DNA from: Chinchilla lanigera
Taxonomy: Eukaryota; Chordata; Mammalia; Rodentia; Chinchillidae
Length of the DNA: 64,000 nt
NCBI RefSeq assembly: GCF_000276665.1
Contig: NW_004955465.1
Coordinates: forward strand, 1,395,901-1,459,900
Direction of reading: 5' to 3'
A model generated the notes under the pieces. It was not told where the DNA came from. It searched no databases and saw only the letters and a list, made by a program, of their open reading frames with translations. This document shows, one piece after another, positions 14,505-26,181 of this stretch (the stretch's first letter is position 1; each line of letters begins with the position of its first letter). The position numbers were made by a program, and so were the translations under genes.

Positions 14505-14519
14505 AAACAGAGTGCAGTA

Positions 14520-14616
14520 TTTTTTTTTTTGTTTTTTCTCCGGTACCGGGAACTGAACTCACGACCTTGCACTTGCCAGGCAGGTGCTTTTGCCGCTGAG
14601 CTAAATCCCCAGCCCC
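14520..14616 (-). mobile_element. Young ID-type SINE, copy 2 of a tandem pair
   Basis: Second head-to-tail copy, 15 bp from the first. The pair is flanked by a perfect 15-bp direct repeat, CAAACTCTCTGTTTC, at 14384-14398 and 14617-14631. Confidence 0.88.
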
Positions 14617-15062
14617 CAAACTCTCTGTTTCAAAGGCCTGACGAATTTTATCAACAGCAGCCAGCTGTGACAGAAACTCACGTTTTCTAGTCCCCACTTT
14701 CAGATGGCTAGTTCCTTCATTTTAGTCAGCAAAGCCCTCTTCAGCCTTTTGAAGCCACCTTGGTTAAATGGTGACCTGTACCCCTGTCAAAGTCACTGAG
14801 TAGTAAGTTAGTGGAATTGTTCAGCTTCTCCCTGACTTCACAACTCACTACAGGGGAAGTTCTGCTTGCACCTGTGAGGCTGCAGCCAATAGAGCGGAAT
14901 AAAGCGGATCTTCGCCCTGGGGAGGCTGCCTTTGGTGCTCCGGCACCCAGGGGAGGCATCTCATGGTCTCCCAGCAGCCCAGGGAGAAGCCCGGTGGGCG
15001 AGCACTTGGAACGAAGAAAGCACCCCAGAACATGCAGCACCGCCCGGGGCTGAGTCACTTAC

Positions 15063-15118
15063 GTTTCAGGATGTTCCTCTGCTCCAATTCCTCTGCTGTG
15101 GGCCTCTGGCTCAGCCGC
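15063..15118 (-). CDS. PHACTR1: PHACTR1 coding exon: RPEL2 motif
   Basis: Small 56-nt exon with acceptor CGTAG and donor C|GTAAGT. One base completes the Arg begun in the RPEL1 exon, 18 codons spell RLSQRPTAEELEQRNILK, and the last C starts the Pro finished in the next exon. QRPTAEEL with downstream NIL is a textbook RPEL repeat, the second of the clustered three. It is separated from RPEL1 by the largest intron in the window, about 32 kb. The length is not a multiple of three, so skipping it would break the frame. Known family role: binds one G-actin monomer and so couples actin monomer level to PP1 binding and nuclear import. Confidence 0.95.
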
Positions 15119-16774
15119 CTACGGAAAAAATCCAGGAGAAGTTTTTGGACCATATCATATCCTCCTTGGGTCATTAATCTCCTCAGCTCTTGGAGATGCA
15201 TGAGGCAGAGCTGGGGGCCGAAGGTCTCCTTCCATCCTGTGCTGAGACACTGCCTCTCCTCTGCTGCCTCCTCAGTTCCTCAATTTCAACCCCAGGCAAG
15301 GCACCCTGCGTCATGTCACGCAGGGCTGACCTTCCTTCCCGCCTGCCGACTCCTTCCCTCCCTCTCTGGCCCTCCCCAGCCTCACTCCTCCGTGTCCCCA
15401 GGCCAGGGGACCGAAACTTAGCTGGGACTCTCCTCTTCACAGAGGTTCCTTTCTTTCCCTGTGGCCCGTTCACTTCAGGACCGTGGCCTCTTGCCTTTCT
15501 CTCCCTCCCTGAGGCGACAGCCTGATTCTAGCCACATTAGTGCAGACTCAGAACAGAAGGCGACTCATGGGCCGAGGGACACGCAAGAGAGCATGTCTGT
15601 CTGCACAGAACAATGGCTGCTCTTCTGTCCCACCCATCACCCCTGGAGCCTCATTAGACATGAAGTGACAAAGGAACAGGCACAAAGAAATGACACTCCT
15701 GTTGCTGGGCATGTAACTTAGTCACCGCGAGTGGACATCACCCAAGGCATGCGCACCTGTCCATGCACAGGGCAGGTGGGGACGGACAATGGGCGGGTGG
15801 CACGCTGTGGCAGAAGTCACCAGAGAATGGGAATGGAATCCCAGGGGAGAGCTACAGTCAACACAAACAGTGGGCCTGGGCATGAATAGAGACACTTGTG
15901 GTTCTCAAGTTGTTAGTAATTATTGAAAATCCTGCAATCATTCCTTGCTCCTGCTTTATCCACGGGGGTGAGGTGTGTGTGTGAAAGAGAACATTCTGGA
16001 AGGAATTTGAAGCATCTGGAGCCCTCCCCTAGGACCTAAGGGGCCAAGAGGAATGCTCTCAGAGTTGTAGGTGGGGTAGTTCCTCACAAATACCCCAAAC
16101 TCCTTTCTTCAGTTGGCCAAGGGTTCACATCACAGAATCCAAAGGGAGATGCTAGAACATGAGAAAACTGCCAGAATCAAAATGGACTGACAAAGTCACT
16201 TCTGTCCGACCCCAGCCACAAACAGTAACATAAATAAATAAAGCCTGGATGTTACGAAGGCGGGGACTTCATGCATGCATATATGATAGTAAGAATCATT
16301 CACAAAAGACTGGATTCTTGTTTTAAAATGTATCCTATGTAATCTTCATAAATACCATTATTCCTTGGAGAATTTCTGTCTGAGTTTATGTCGGTTGACA
16401 AGTGAAAATAGAAAGTCCATGAAGACTGCAAGTAGGATGATTTCACATTTAATGGTTGTTATCATTCATAAATTCTGTAGCACTCTGAAACGATTGGGAA
16501 TTTTATTCTAAAATCTTTTTGTTTATAAGAACATTTTGACAGTTATTATTTCTTTTCTCTTCAAAATGTCTCTGTGGCATAATATGAAATATATTTGGTC
16601 TTTGTCCCTGATACCTGTCACATAGCACCCAGAACCTCTGGAATTTCCTGAGTAACTGGAGTGATTTTGCTCTCTGAGAGTCCTTTGGATCACACAGGCA
16701 TTTATGCTAATGAGATGAGTTGGGGGTGGGGCTCCGGTCACCAGAACAGTCAGGACACCTGTCAATAAAAATTC

Positions 16775-16967
16775 TTTCTTTGAGGCAGTGGGAGTTGAAC
16801 CCAGCACCTTTGCACCAATCAATATTCCCAGCCTCTTTTTAATTCTTATTTAGAGACAAGGTCTTGCTAAGTGGCTAAATTGTTCAGGAAGGGGCTTGAC
16901 TTGGTGATCTTCCTTCCTCAGCCTCTCAGAGTGCTAGAATTATGGGGCTGTGCCACCAGGTCCAGTT
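16775..16967 (-). mobile_element. B1-ID dimeric SINE
   Basis: GGGAGTTGAACCCAGCACC (ID half) followed by AGACAAGGTCTTGCTAAGTG and CTTCCTCAGCCTCTCAGAG (B1 half). Confidence 0.8.
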
Positions 16968-17599
16968 TGAGCAATAGAATATGCCGAGTTTCCTGGTTGT
17001 TGAACACCTAGAAGTGCTGGCAGTGTAGGATGGCCAGAAGGAATGGAAATTCTGCCCTCTTTTTTTTGCTACCCATTTCTTGACCTGGTTCTTTACCTGT
17101 ATCATTTATATCTTTATAATCAAGTGATAGTAAACAAAGTGTTTCCCTGAAGTCCCTGTGCCACCCGAGCAAATCAATCAAACCCAAGGACAGGGTTATT
17201 GAAGCCCCAAGATTTATAGCCAGATGCTGAGGATACAGGCAACAACCTCCTACGTGATGAAAGTAGCCTGGTGGGACTGAGCCCTTTCACTCATGGGTTA
17301 ACTGAATCACAGGACGCCTAGTCCATGTCTCTGGAGAACTGTTCGGTGTGTGGGGAGAAACCCACACATCTGGGCACAAAAGTGTGCCACATTGAGTGAG
17401 TGTGACAGTAGAGAGAAATCAGTTTGTTTTCTCATTTACAACTCCATTAAAGCATTCCTAATCCCTAGGGACAAAGGGTGGCTGTGTGTTAGAAACTCAC
17501 AGTATAAATAACAGTTTCACACTGCAGGACGAAGCTGGCTATTCCACCATGGAGCAGGATGGTGTGATAGGTTTGGAATGCAGTTTACAATTCCCCTTT

Positions 17600-18118
17600 G
17601 ACTTATCTTCTTAGACGAACTTTCCCATCTTCCAGTTTATTCTCCCTAGGAATATTTGCTCCTTTTGTAAGGGATGCACAACCACCTTTGTGGGAAGGTC
17701 TTGCGGCAGAAGAGTAGGGTGTGGCAAACCAGCTGAGCAAGTGGGTATGATCTGCCAATCACACCAATTCAGGACACTTTCGCAGAATGTGGTTTTCAAG
17801 CCCTGCACCTGAGACCAATCAGAAAGTGCTATCTTCACTTCTTCTGGCATGAAATCAAGCAGGTTTTTGATAGTACAGTCTAGATCTGACATCAGCCTGA
17901 GGAATGGGGGATAAAAAAGACTTCTGCTATTAACCTCATGGCAACTGTGAACTCTCTCAGTGGCCTGCTGTCACTGCAGAGTGTACTTCTTTTCTTATCT
18001 TTAATAAATGTTAAACCTCACTACTTTCCTTGTGTCTCTTGTCCAGTGCTTTGTGCAGGACACCAAGGATCTGGAAAGTGTCTACAGAACCCCAGAATCT
18101 GGTAACTGTTTGGTAATA
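17600..18118 (+). mobile_element. Candidate solitary ERV LTR
   Basis: Seen: CCAAT at 17815-17819, TATA-like ATAAAAAAG at 17911-17919, AATAAA at 18003-18008 about 92 bp later, and a GT-rich stretch (CCTTGTGTCTCTTGTCC) after it, then GGACACCAAGGATCTGGAAA. This spacing of promoter, poly(A) signal and U5-like tail is what a retroviral LTR shows. The left edge is not defined and no gag, pol or env sequence follows. Inferred family: class I-like; not certain. Confidence 0.4.
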
Positions 18119-19329
18119 CTAGGTTTTCAATGATGCTAGTGTTTCCAGGGCACGATGTTTCAAACAAGCCCTATACACACTCCAATAAAGCTTGCATTTG
18201 GGAGGTCCTGCCAGTAATTTGGAGCTTGATGCTAAGAATCTTCCCCGACTGGTATCTGATGAGTGACCCATTGGTTCTGATACCAGACACATTGCCAGAT
18301 TCTGTGCTGGTCTTTTTGTTTTTCTTATGGGTCACATTTGGAGAGAACAAAACTATGAATGAGCGGACTATAACCTGAGATGATTCTGTTATTAACTAGG
18401 TTGTCTGACAGTCAAATGCACAGGATCTCCAATAAGGCCCTGATGGAGACCACTACAAAGTGGATGTGAACAGGATTTAATTTCAACCAGTTAACTTTTC
18501 ATGTTTACTTGTGAGTTGTCTGAAGCTTAGAAACCTTGTCTGAAGATGGGCAGTGGACTGATGGTAAGTAAACCTCTGTAAGTCACTGGTCACTGGTGAG
18601 GCCTGTATGGGCCTGTGACGCTGTGACGCCTCAAAAGACAAGATAAGGCTACAGCTGAGGACATCTGGCTCCAACCCCAATTAACTTAAAGGAGACTGTA
18701 GCTGCAGGTATCTCGTTCCTGCTGTGAAAGTCTTCCTGGAGGTAACACAGGTCCAAATTAACATAATATATTACTTGGAAAAGTCCTGCCTAGATTCCCG
18801 TGTTTTCTTGAGTATCCTCCTTTGTTTGAAAACCAAGTAAATACGGGCTGCCCAGAGAAGTCTTGGTCTAAACTCAGAGAATATTAAAGCTGTAAGAGAG
18901 TTAGTCCCTCCTGGAGCCCTGAAATCATTTCCATTGTCTCATTTATTTAAGCCTTCACTGTCTACTCACTTGAGAGATTGTGGGCCTCATCAGCCCACAA
19001 TAACTAAGGGTTATTCAACCCAATAAGGCCCTCCATTTATTTTTCTTTTCTCTTACAAGGATCTGAGAACTGAGACTAATTATAGTTTTGAAATGTAGGT
19101 AAGCCCTCCAGAAGGGCATCTGCTGTAATTAGTTGTTTTGACTTGAAAATGAGATTCAGTATGAATATGACGTTATAACATTGAAATGAGAACACAACCA
19201 GCATCTCAGGAGTTTGGGGGTCTGGCCTACTCTTGACCTCTCTGAAACTACTCACCTTGGTCAAGGTAAACCCTGCTAGTCTGATGTTCTTTTCTCTACG
19301 AATAGCAAATAATAAAATTTAATAAGCGA

Positions 19330-19400
19330 ATGCTGATTTAATGCTTACCATGTACTGACACTGTTTCAAACACTGCATGTATATGTTAATTCATTAAATT
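19330..19400 (+). repeat. MIR/L2-like relic
   Basis: TTAATGCTTACCATGTACTG followed by CACTGTTTCAAACACTGCAT and TTAATTCATTAAAT matches the shared MIR/L2 3' core (increasing-size, most-frequent-cell wording of the consensus TGCTTACTATGTGCCAGGCA). Confidence 0.5.
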
Positions 19401-19599
19401 TGTACCTCTAGATCCCTTAACTTAATTCACAGCTGCAAAGTCATATGAGGTTCCTGATTCATAGATTTGGGCATAGGAACATGGACACTTTGGAGGGGGT
19501 GACAACAGTCTCTCTACCACCACTACAATGACATCCTGGTGATGTACCTGGCCATCTGCTGCACTACAGTTGACTATGCAGTGTTCCTTGCCATTGAGA

Positions 19600-19900
19600 C
19601 AGGAAATCTTGATTGTCATCTCGATGGGCTAGAGACACCTTGATTAGTATGGCACACGTCCATTGGGCAGGGCATGGGGCTGTGATCTTGGGGACCAGAT
19701 CTGGCTTCTGAACCCTTCCTCTAGAACTCTTCCCTTGCTGTCTGCTTCCTGGCTGCCACAGGCTGAGCAGGCTTCCCTCACTAGGCCCTTCTGGCATGAT
19801 GTTCCTGCCGTGGAGCCAGCCAGCTATAGCCTGGAACCTCTGAAACCGTGAGCCAGAATAAACCTCTCCTTTAAGTTGTGTGTATCAGGCCTTTCATTCC
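19600..19900 (+). mobile_element. LTR-like old repeat with terminal poly(A) signal
   Basis: Contains TTGTCATCTCGATGGGCTAG near its start and CTGAAACCGTGAGCCAGAAT-AAACC towards its end, with AATAAA and a following TTTAAGTTGTGTGTATCAGG. This combination is typical of abundant rodent LTR-type repeats. Family not resolved. Confidence 0.45.
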
Positions 19901-20566
19901 AGCGATGGGGAAGCTTGCCCATCCAGACACGCTCACAGGTCACAGTTTTTTGAGGCTGAAAGCCTTTAGACCAGGCATGGGCACCGAGGTCAGCTCAGTC
20001 TCAATGTTCACTTAAATCATCACAGGGGGGCGCATGGACCTGTCCTGTGTCCTGCCCCACCATTCCATCCCTCCCCATCCCGGGGCTCCTGAGTTTGATG
20101 CCTCAGGATGACAAGTCATAAAACTCTTTGGTATTTCTCCCTGTAATCTACCCTACATGGACTACAGGCTGCTGAGGGCCAGGCCCACTCTGAAGAAATG
20201 CATGGCCAGAGGTGCACAGCAGCCATTGTCCTGCCCATGCTAAAGCTGGATGGGTAACTTCCAAGGAGCTGGACTACAATGAAATCTCCTGCAAACAATG
20301 AGCAAGATGGCTGGGCTTTGTTCTCCCACTATCTTAGAAGACAGCATGTGTTGTTGCAGTGTCTCTGGTTGGCCATAAAGCACTGGGCCAGGCCAGCTCC
20401 ACTCAGTGGGCATGTGGCAGTACATCACACTGAGCCAGTTGTGATTCTGTCTTGACCCTACTTCCTGACCGCCTCTCCATCCAACATCCAACTCCCTGCA
20501 ATTATGTCACCTGTCTTGCTTTATCTCATTCCTGTGAAGATTGTTCTTAGAAATGGGTGCTACATA

Positions 20567-20887
20567 CAGCAGCTCCCCGTATCCACAGAGTGTTCCAAGA
20601 CCCCAGTAGCTGCCCGAAACCACAGAGAGTACCGGGCCCTGTCTATACTATATCCTTTAATACATACCTGGGATAATGTTTAGTGTGCTCAGACATAGTA
20701 TGAGATCAACAACAATAACTAATAGTAACATAGAACAATTTTAATAGTGTACTGTCATAAAATTATGTCAGTATAGTCTCTTGCTTTCAAAATGCCTTAT
20801 TGTACTATGTAGTATTTTTGGACCACAGGTGATTATGGGAATCTGAAACTGCTGAAAGCTAAACCATGGATAAGGAGGACAACTCTG
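20567..20887 (+). mobile_element. TcMar-Tigger type non-autonomous DNA transposon
   Basis: Imperfect terminal inverted repeats: CAGCAGCTCCCCGTATCCAC at the left, and CCATGGATAAGGAGGACAACTCTG reading to the right end in shortened inverse form. A TA dinucleotide lies directly outside each end (20565-20566 and 20888-20889), the expected Tc1/mariner target duplication. Interior contains AACAACAATAACTAATAGTA as in MER2/Tigger relatives. No transposase frame. Confidence 0.8.
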
Positions 20888-21090
20888 TAATCCCAAGGAA
20901 CTGGTAATCGAAAGCCTCAAAGTTGAGATTCCTTCCTTACTGTACTGTACCTTCCTTACTCCCACCTTGTTAACAGATTTAACTAATTCTATCTGATTTA
21001 GAGTAATGTTAATTACAAAGAAATTTCTTAACTTTGTATTCAAATATTTATATCTTACTTGGCAAGAGAAATTTTTTCAGAGTTGAACTT

Positions 21091-21093
<3 letters not shown>

Positions 21094-21130
<37 letters not shown>

Positions 21131-21142
21131 TGTGTGTCTGTG
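21094..21142 (+). repeat. (TG)n microsatellite
   Basis: About 24 TG units with a few interruptions (CGTG, TCTG). Confidence 0.95.
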
Positions 21143-21232
21143 TGGTACTGGGGATTGACCCCTTTGCACTGAGTTTTATCCCCAGATCTTTGAAAAAATT
21201 TTATTTTATTTTGAGACAGGGTCTTGCAGGAG
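21143..21232 (-). mobile_element. Truncated B1-ID SINE
   Basis: GGTACTGGGGATTGACCCC then GAGTTTTATCCCCAG and TTTTGAGACAGGGTCTTGCA; B1 half is cut short. Confidence 0.65.
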
Positions 21233-21525
21233 TTAAACTTTTGAAAAGAGAGTTATCCTAAATTAAATAGTTCATGTGCTTTCAAGTGATCTTAAGTAGC
21301 TCTGTTATTACATGTGTGACCCTGCTTTACAAAATACCTCTGAGAATTAAAATTGTTTCCATGCTGCAAATGATTTCTTCTGTACAGTGGACTATAGCTA
21401 AATGATTCCCTATTTACTGTGAACTGAAAAGTGCATTCCTACCTAAATGCCATCTGCCATCAATTGCCATGTGAGCCTTCTATTTTCTTTCAAAATTTAA
21501 AGTTGGATCTTTCTCCTTCTGTCTC

Positions 21526-21612
21526 ATCTCTGTCTCCTCCCTCTCTCTCTCTCTCTCTTCTTTCTCTCTCTGTCGCTCTCTTGTCTCTGTCTCTCTGACT
21601 CTCTCTTTTTCT
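21526..21612. repeat. (TC)n-rich simple repeat
   Basis: Long CT-rich tract with TCTGTCTC variants; the reverse strand therefore encodes an Arg/Glu-rich spurious frame. Confidence 0.95.
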
Positions 21613-21732
21613 TTTCTGAGTTGGAGATTCATAATGCTTCCCAGACTGGCCTTGAATTCCTGGGCCCAAGGTATCCACGTGCCTCAGCCTCCCTAGTAAC
21701 TGATATTACAGGCACACACTCCTGGACCCAGC
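21613..21732 (-). mobile_element. B1 SINE, reverse orientation
   Basis: GACTGGCCTTGAATTCCTGG and GTGCCTCAGCCTCCCTAGTA followed by ATATTACAGGCACACAC. Confidence 0.75.
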
Positions 21733-22307
21733 TCTGGTCTTGTCTTTTCTCAAAGAAGCAGTCAAATAGACTGCAGCTTTCCTTTTTGCACAAAAAGACC
21801 ATGAAAACAAAACCAAAAAAGCCCTAAACCAATGGCCCCTCAGTATTAGACTTGGGAAAAGGCAACTGCTGGAGGATGTAACAGTCAGATGCCTTGAATA
21901 TATGCAGAGCAAGGAGTCCGTCTGCACATCACAGCACCTCCCCAGAGAGGTGACAAAACCCTTGTCGATTTTGCAGGTCTGATTCCTCAAGGATTAGTTC
22001 TGTTGCTCAGAGCTAATGAGCCTTCTGCCGGCTGCAGAACAGCAAGGTCACCGCTTTCATTAGCATTTACAACTGCTTATTGTTTTCAGAGCCTAGATTC
22101 TAAAGTCTGGGACTCTGGAGCTGTGTCTGCATTTCAGGCCAAGGCAAAGAATTAACTGTGGTTTTCTGCAGCTCGGCACCAGAGGGAGGTAACTGCAGCA
22201 CCAGTCAGAGGGAAAGAGGAATCCCGAAGGTACTTTGGGGAGATGGTGGCCAAGGTGTCCCTCCCTCTTGGAGTAATGATGTTTTCTAACAGGTGCCCTG
22301 GATGGAT

Positions 22308-22385
22308 ACCTTAGTCCATTTCCTGTTGCTATAACAAAATACTGGGTACTGGATACTGTCTAAGGGAAAGAGGTTTTGAAAGCTC
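22308..22385 (-). mobile_element. MST/MaLR-like LTR fragment
   Basis: CCTTAGTCCATTTCCTGTTG followed by CTATAACAAAATACTGGGTA is the reversed 3' end of an MST-type LTR. Confidence 0.5.
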
Positions 22386-22474
22386 AGTTTTGGTGCTAGT
22401 TAGTGTAGCCCCAAATATAACTATTTAACACAGGTCCTCCCAGTTCCAAAGCCACACATGCTCCTTTACGACTC

Positions 22475-22660
22475 CATCAGTACTCATGACTTCAGGGAAC
22501 ATCAGCATGCTAATGACTCCAAAATCTCAGCCTGCAGTTGTATTTCTGAGCTCCCGATCCTCTTTCCAACTGCCTTCTTGTTCTTGTGCAGACCATCAAG
22601 CTTGAAGAGTCCCAAGTGAATTCTTCTCCTCTAGGTGCTCTGCTCTCCACACAGTGCTGC
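22475..22660 (+). repeat. L2-like LINE relic
   Basis: TGACTCCAAAATCTCAGCC and CTGAGCTCCCGATCCTCTTTCCAACTGCC match the L2 3' ORF style. Diverged. Confidence 0.4.
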
Positions 22661-22729
22661 TTCTCACCCCCAGGGAGCAGCCCAAGCAGGAGGTGGAATC
22701 ATCCTCTCCTAGCTTCAGTCTCAACAGCT

Positions 22730-23098
22730 GCCTTAGTTTATTTTCTGTTGCTCTAAATAAATAGCACACACCGGGTAATTTATAGGCAACAGAAGTGTAT
22801 GTAGCTCATGGTTCTGGAGTGTAGTGCCAACATCTGTTCAGCTTATGCTCAGCATCTGGCGAGGCCCTTCTTACTGGGCCAGTGCACCATGGAGGGCATC
22901 ACACGGAGACAGAGGAGGCATGCTAACTTGGGTCTCTCTTCTTATAAAGCCACCAGTGCTGTCATGGGACCTCACTCCCATGACCTCCTCTAGTCCTCAT
23001 GACTCCCCAAAGGCTCCACCTCCAAATACATTAGTATGACTTTGAGGATTCAGTTTTGACCTGAGTTTTGGGGAGAACCTACATCCAGACCACAGCAA
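22730..23098 (-). mobile_element. MST/MaLR-like LTR, reverse orientation
   Basis: Runs from GCCTTAGTTTATTTTCTGTT through CTCATGGTTCTGGAGTGTAG, CACCTCCAAATACATTAG and ends CATCCAGACCACAGCAATGG. This is the inverse block order of the LTR at 4101-4425. Confidence 0.65.
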
Positions 23099-23239
23099 TG
23101 GCCAAGCAACCACCAAGCCCTACATCCACACCATCTCTGGTTCTATCCTGCCACCATGGCCTCAGGAAAGCAGGCAGCCAGCACCTCTCCAGGTGGCTCT
23201 CAGCCTACCTACCCTAGCTTTCCTCAGGCTAATGGAATC

Positions 23240-23740
23240 AAGGTTGATATGGTCACACACCTCCTGCTTGCAAAACCAGGCTTGGCTTCCCACTGTCCAC
23301 AGGATAGATAGTTGAAGTACTCAGTGTGCTATTAGATTCTTCATGACCTGCCTATGTACTAAGAACCTCTTCTATCCTGTGTTTCACACATAACCATCTC
23401 CCCTTGGCTCTTTCCAGATCTGCCTGCCTTTCCTTAAAGGTGTGACAGTCTTTCCCTCCCCCTTTGTCTGGGTAATTGACGATAACCCCTAACATCACAG
23501 CGTAATCCTTAAATATCACTTCTCACGTTCACCAAACTCTTGATTAAGATTCCTCGACAGCATCCGGCACCTCCTGTCCCCTGCTTGCTGTCCTCTTATC
23601 CGCTGGACACCACGGCTTTTGCTGTCTGAGGCAGGGGTCATCTGTCTCACTCATTACCTGAGCTTACAGGGCCTATCATGCTCTGGGCCACTTTGACATT
23701 TTCAGTAATTTTTGAATAAAGAACTCATTCGTTCACCCTG
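23240..23740 (+). repeat. L2 LINE 3' region
   Basis: Blocks resembling L2 3' sequence: CCAGGCTTGGCTTCC, AAATATCACTTCTCACG, CTCCTGTCCCCTGCTTGC, and a run ending ATTTTTGAATAAAGAA. Confidence 0.4.
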
Positions 23741-24029
23741 GCATCTATGAAGCCTGGCAGAACCTGGTAACTGGAGATACTTAGTGTTTGTGAAATAACT
23801 AAGCAGGTGCTGTTCTACACTATCCTTTTCTTTTTTTTTCTAGTTTACTCCAGGGCAAACAAATTCACTTTCCATTAGAAATAAAACAACAATCACTGAA
23901 CCTATTTTTCCCAACTCTACCCTCTCCCCATGCTCCCATCACCTGCCTGCTGTTGGCTGCCAGACCTTCAGAAGGGATGGTCCAGACCTGAGGCCTTCAA
24001 ATGCATCATAGTCTGACTTCTCTACCACA

Positions 24030-24222
24030 TAGGTTCTTAACCAGGCACGATTTCACTTCCCAGAGAACTTTTGATGTGAGGTCTGGAATTGTTTTCAGTT
24101 GTCATGGTTGGCAGGTGCTACTGTACCCAGTGGGCAGAGGCCAGGGATGCTGCTCAGCCTCAACAATGTGTAGGACAGACCCACACCACAAAGGAGCACC
24201 CAGCCCAAGGTTGAGAACCCCT
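24030..24222 (+). mobile_element. MER5A-like hAT-Charlie element
   Basis: Begins AGGTTCTTAACCAGGCACG, then GGTGCTACTGTACCCAGTGG, AGAGGCCAGGGATGCTGCTC and ends AAGGTTGAGAACCCC. Terminal inverted repeats GGTTCTTAACC and GGTTGAGAACC are visible. Non-autonomous. Confidence 0.8.
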
Positions 24223-24387
24223 ACTTTACTGAATGGGTTCTTGTTAAGATCGTCAATAAGTTAGCTGGCTAATCTACTAGCTTTGACAGAGCCCTCATTT
24301 TATTTAAATTTTATCATAAGACATATTTCGCTAATAGGTACTTCTTAAACTCCTTTCTTCCCTAGGCATGCAGAAATCTCACATTTC

Positions 24388-24567
24388 CTTTTTTGTGGTA
24401 CTGGGGACTGAACTCAGAGCTTTCACACTGAGCTACATAAAGCCTCTTTTTTATTTTTTGTTTTGAGACAGGCTCTAAGTCACTTAGTTGCCCAGGCTGG
24501 GCTTGAACTTGCCATCCTTGTCCCTCAGCCTCCCTGAGAGATGCTAGGCCTTCACCACCACCCTCCA
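24388..24567 (-). mobile_element. B1-ID dimeric SINE
   Basis: GGTACTGGGGACTGAACTCA (ID half) and GTTGCCCAGGCTGGGCTTGA (B1 half). Confidence 0.85.
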
Positions 24568-25129
24568 CTCTCACATTTTTCTCTTACCCCTCCTAGTTCC
24601 CGCTCCTCACCAAGTCTCAAGTATGGTGAGATCCCACAGGTGCTCCCTGCTTTGAGTGGCTTTAGGGCCAGCAGTATGCATGCCAGTGGCTGGCGCAGTC
24701 TACTACCTAAAAGGTGTGGACTTCGGACTGGCTCTTCCCTCAGCCTCAGCCTCTTCCTCTCTTTGGGATGGAACAAAAGGAACCTGAAACTCTCCATGTT
24801 GATCAGACTTTCTAGAATTTAGTGATGAGAATGGGCAGAGGTGGGAAAGCTTGTAACTTGACTTCTGTCTTCCTGTGCTAACAGCCTTCTGTAGTCTGAG
24901 ACTAACATTGCACAGTAAGAATGCTTAACTTGCTCCGTCCCAGGGGCCTACCATGAGCGTAACATGTTCTCAACACCTTGTCCTCTTTCACTCCCTCAGT
25001 CACACATCTGCGGCTGAGGGGCGCCGAATGCCTGATTCCACCATGCAGGGTGAGGCGCTCCCTCTGCTGTGTCCTGCTTCTTGACACTGGCCTTCTCCAC
25101 TGGGTCAGTGATACCCAGTTACAGGAAGG

Positions 25130-25258
25130 TCTTCCCAACTGCACTGCGAATGCCACAAGGGCACAAATTATATCCTATTTTTACCTTTGCGCCCTCACAC
25201 TTAGCATAGTGCCTGGCACACAGTGGGGATTCAAAAGATTTGTGATGGTCAAATAAAT
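25130..25258 (+). repeat. L2/MIR 3' end relic
   Basis: TTAGCATAGTGCCTGGCACA then CAGTGGGGATTCAAAAG, ending AATAAATTA. Confidence 0.5.
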
Positions 25259-26041
25259 TACTAACATCTTGCTAGACCCTTGGAACTGTGGTCATGGGTG
25301 GGATGGAGGACTCTGCGCTGGGACCAAGGGCTGTTTTGCTGTAGATGGGGCTCCTCTTAGAGGCTCAGTAGCAGTTTTTATTTTATCCCTCAGGATGACG
25401 CCCTTTTGCTTCTTTGCAAAATAAGCAGAATAATTCAGTCCTGTTGCTCCACACACTCGACTGTCTAGAATTTTTAGTCAGTAATTTTCAATTTTCTTCC
25501 TCATTGTCATTCCCCTGAAGCTATGAACAAGTAGCTTGGCTCCCAGGGAGAGCACAGGGAGGGGAAGATGGGTGGGGTCCCTGAGTCCTGCATCCCGGCC
25601 TCCCCGCCACCATTAATGGAAGGCCAGCTGGGTATATTCTATCACTTTACCTCTCCATGCTGTGTCTCCCTGGGACAAATGGCCCTATGGTATTAAGGCC
25701 ACCTGCTGTGTCAGAGTGTTGGGAGGACCCAGGGAGAAAGAGATATGAAAATATCCTTCAAAAATAGGTATAAAGCATGAAATATTTTTGGAAATTTGAA
25801 AAAGATCCCTTCCTCCCAGCGATAAATAGGTTACACTTAAGAGAATATTTTTGGCTTTATTTGCTAGAGGTCATGATCCCACACAAGGCCCTATGGCTAA
25901 GATGAAGAGTGGTGAGACAATAGAGAAAGCACTGAAATAAACCTGGTCATGCTGAGTGGAAATCAGCTTTGAAATAAGACTAAAACTGTGTGTATTACTA
26001 GGTACCAAAGCCATGAAAACGAGACCATCTGAAACCTAAAC

Positions 26042-26181
26042 GGATGTACTGGTGTACACTTAAAATCCTAGCACTAGGGAGGCTGAGGCAGCAGGATTGC
26101 AAGTTTGAAGCCAGCCTGGGCTACGTAGGGAGCTCCAGGCCAGCCTAGACAACAGAATGAGATCCTTTCTTATAAAAAAAG
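26042..26181 (+). mobile_element. B1 SINE with duplicated middle
   Basis: TGTACTGGTGTACACTTAAA, GGAGGCTGAGGCAGCAGGAT, and two GGCCAGCCT-type blocks; A-tail at 26174. Confidence 0.75.

Larger units (their letters stand above)
9238..15062 (-). other. PHACTR1: PHACTR1 intron between the RPEL2 exon and the linker exon
   Basis: 5.8-kb phase-1 intron. It contains a diverged 133-bp tandem duplication (10654-10887), several B1 and B1-ID SINEs and a tandem pair of young ID SINEs (14399-14616). No gene other than PHACTR1 was seen. Confidence 0.9.
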
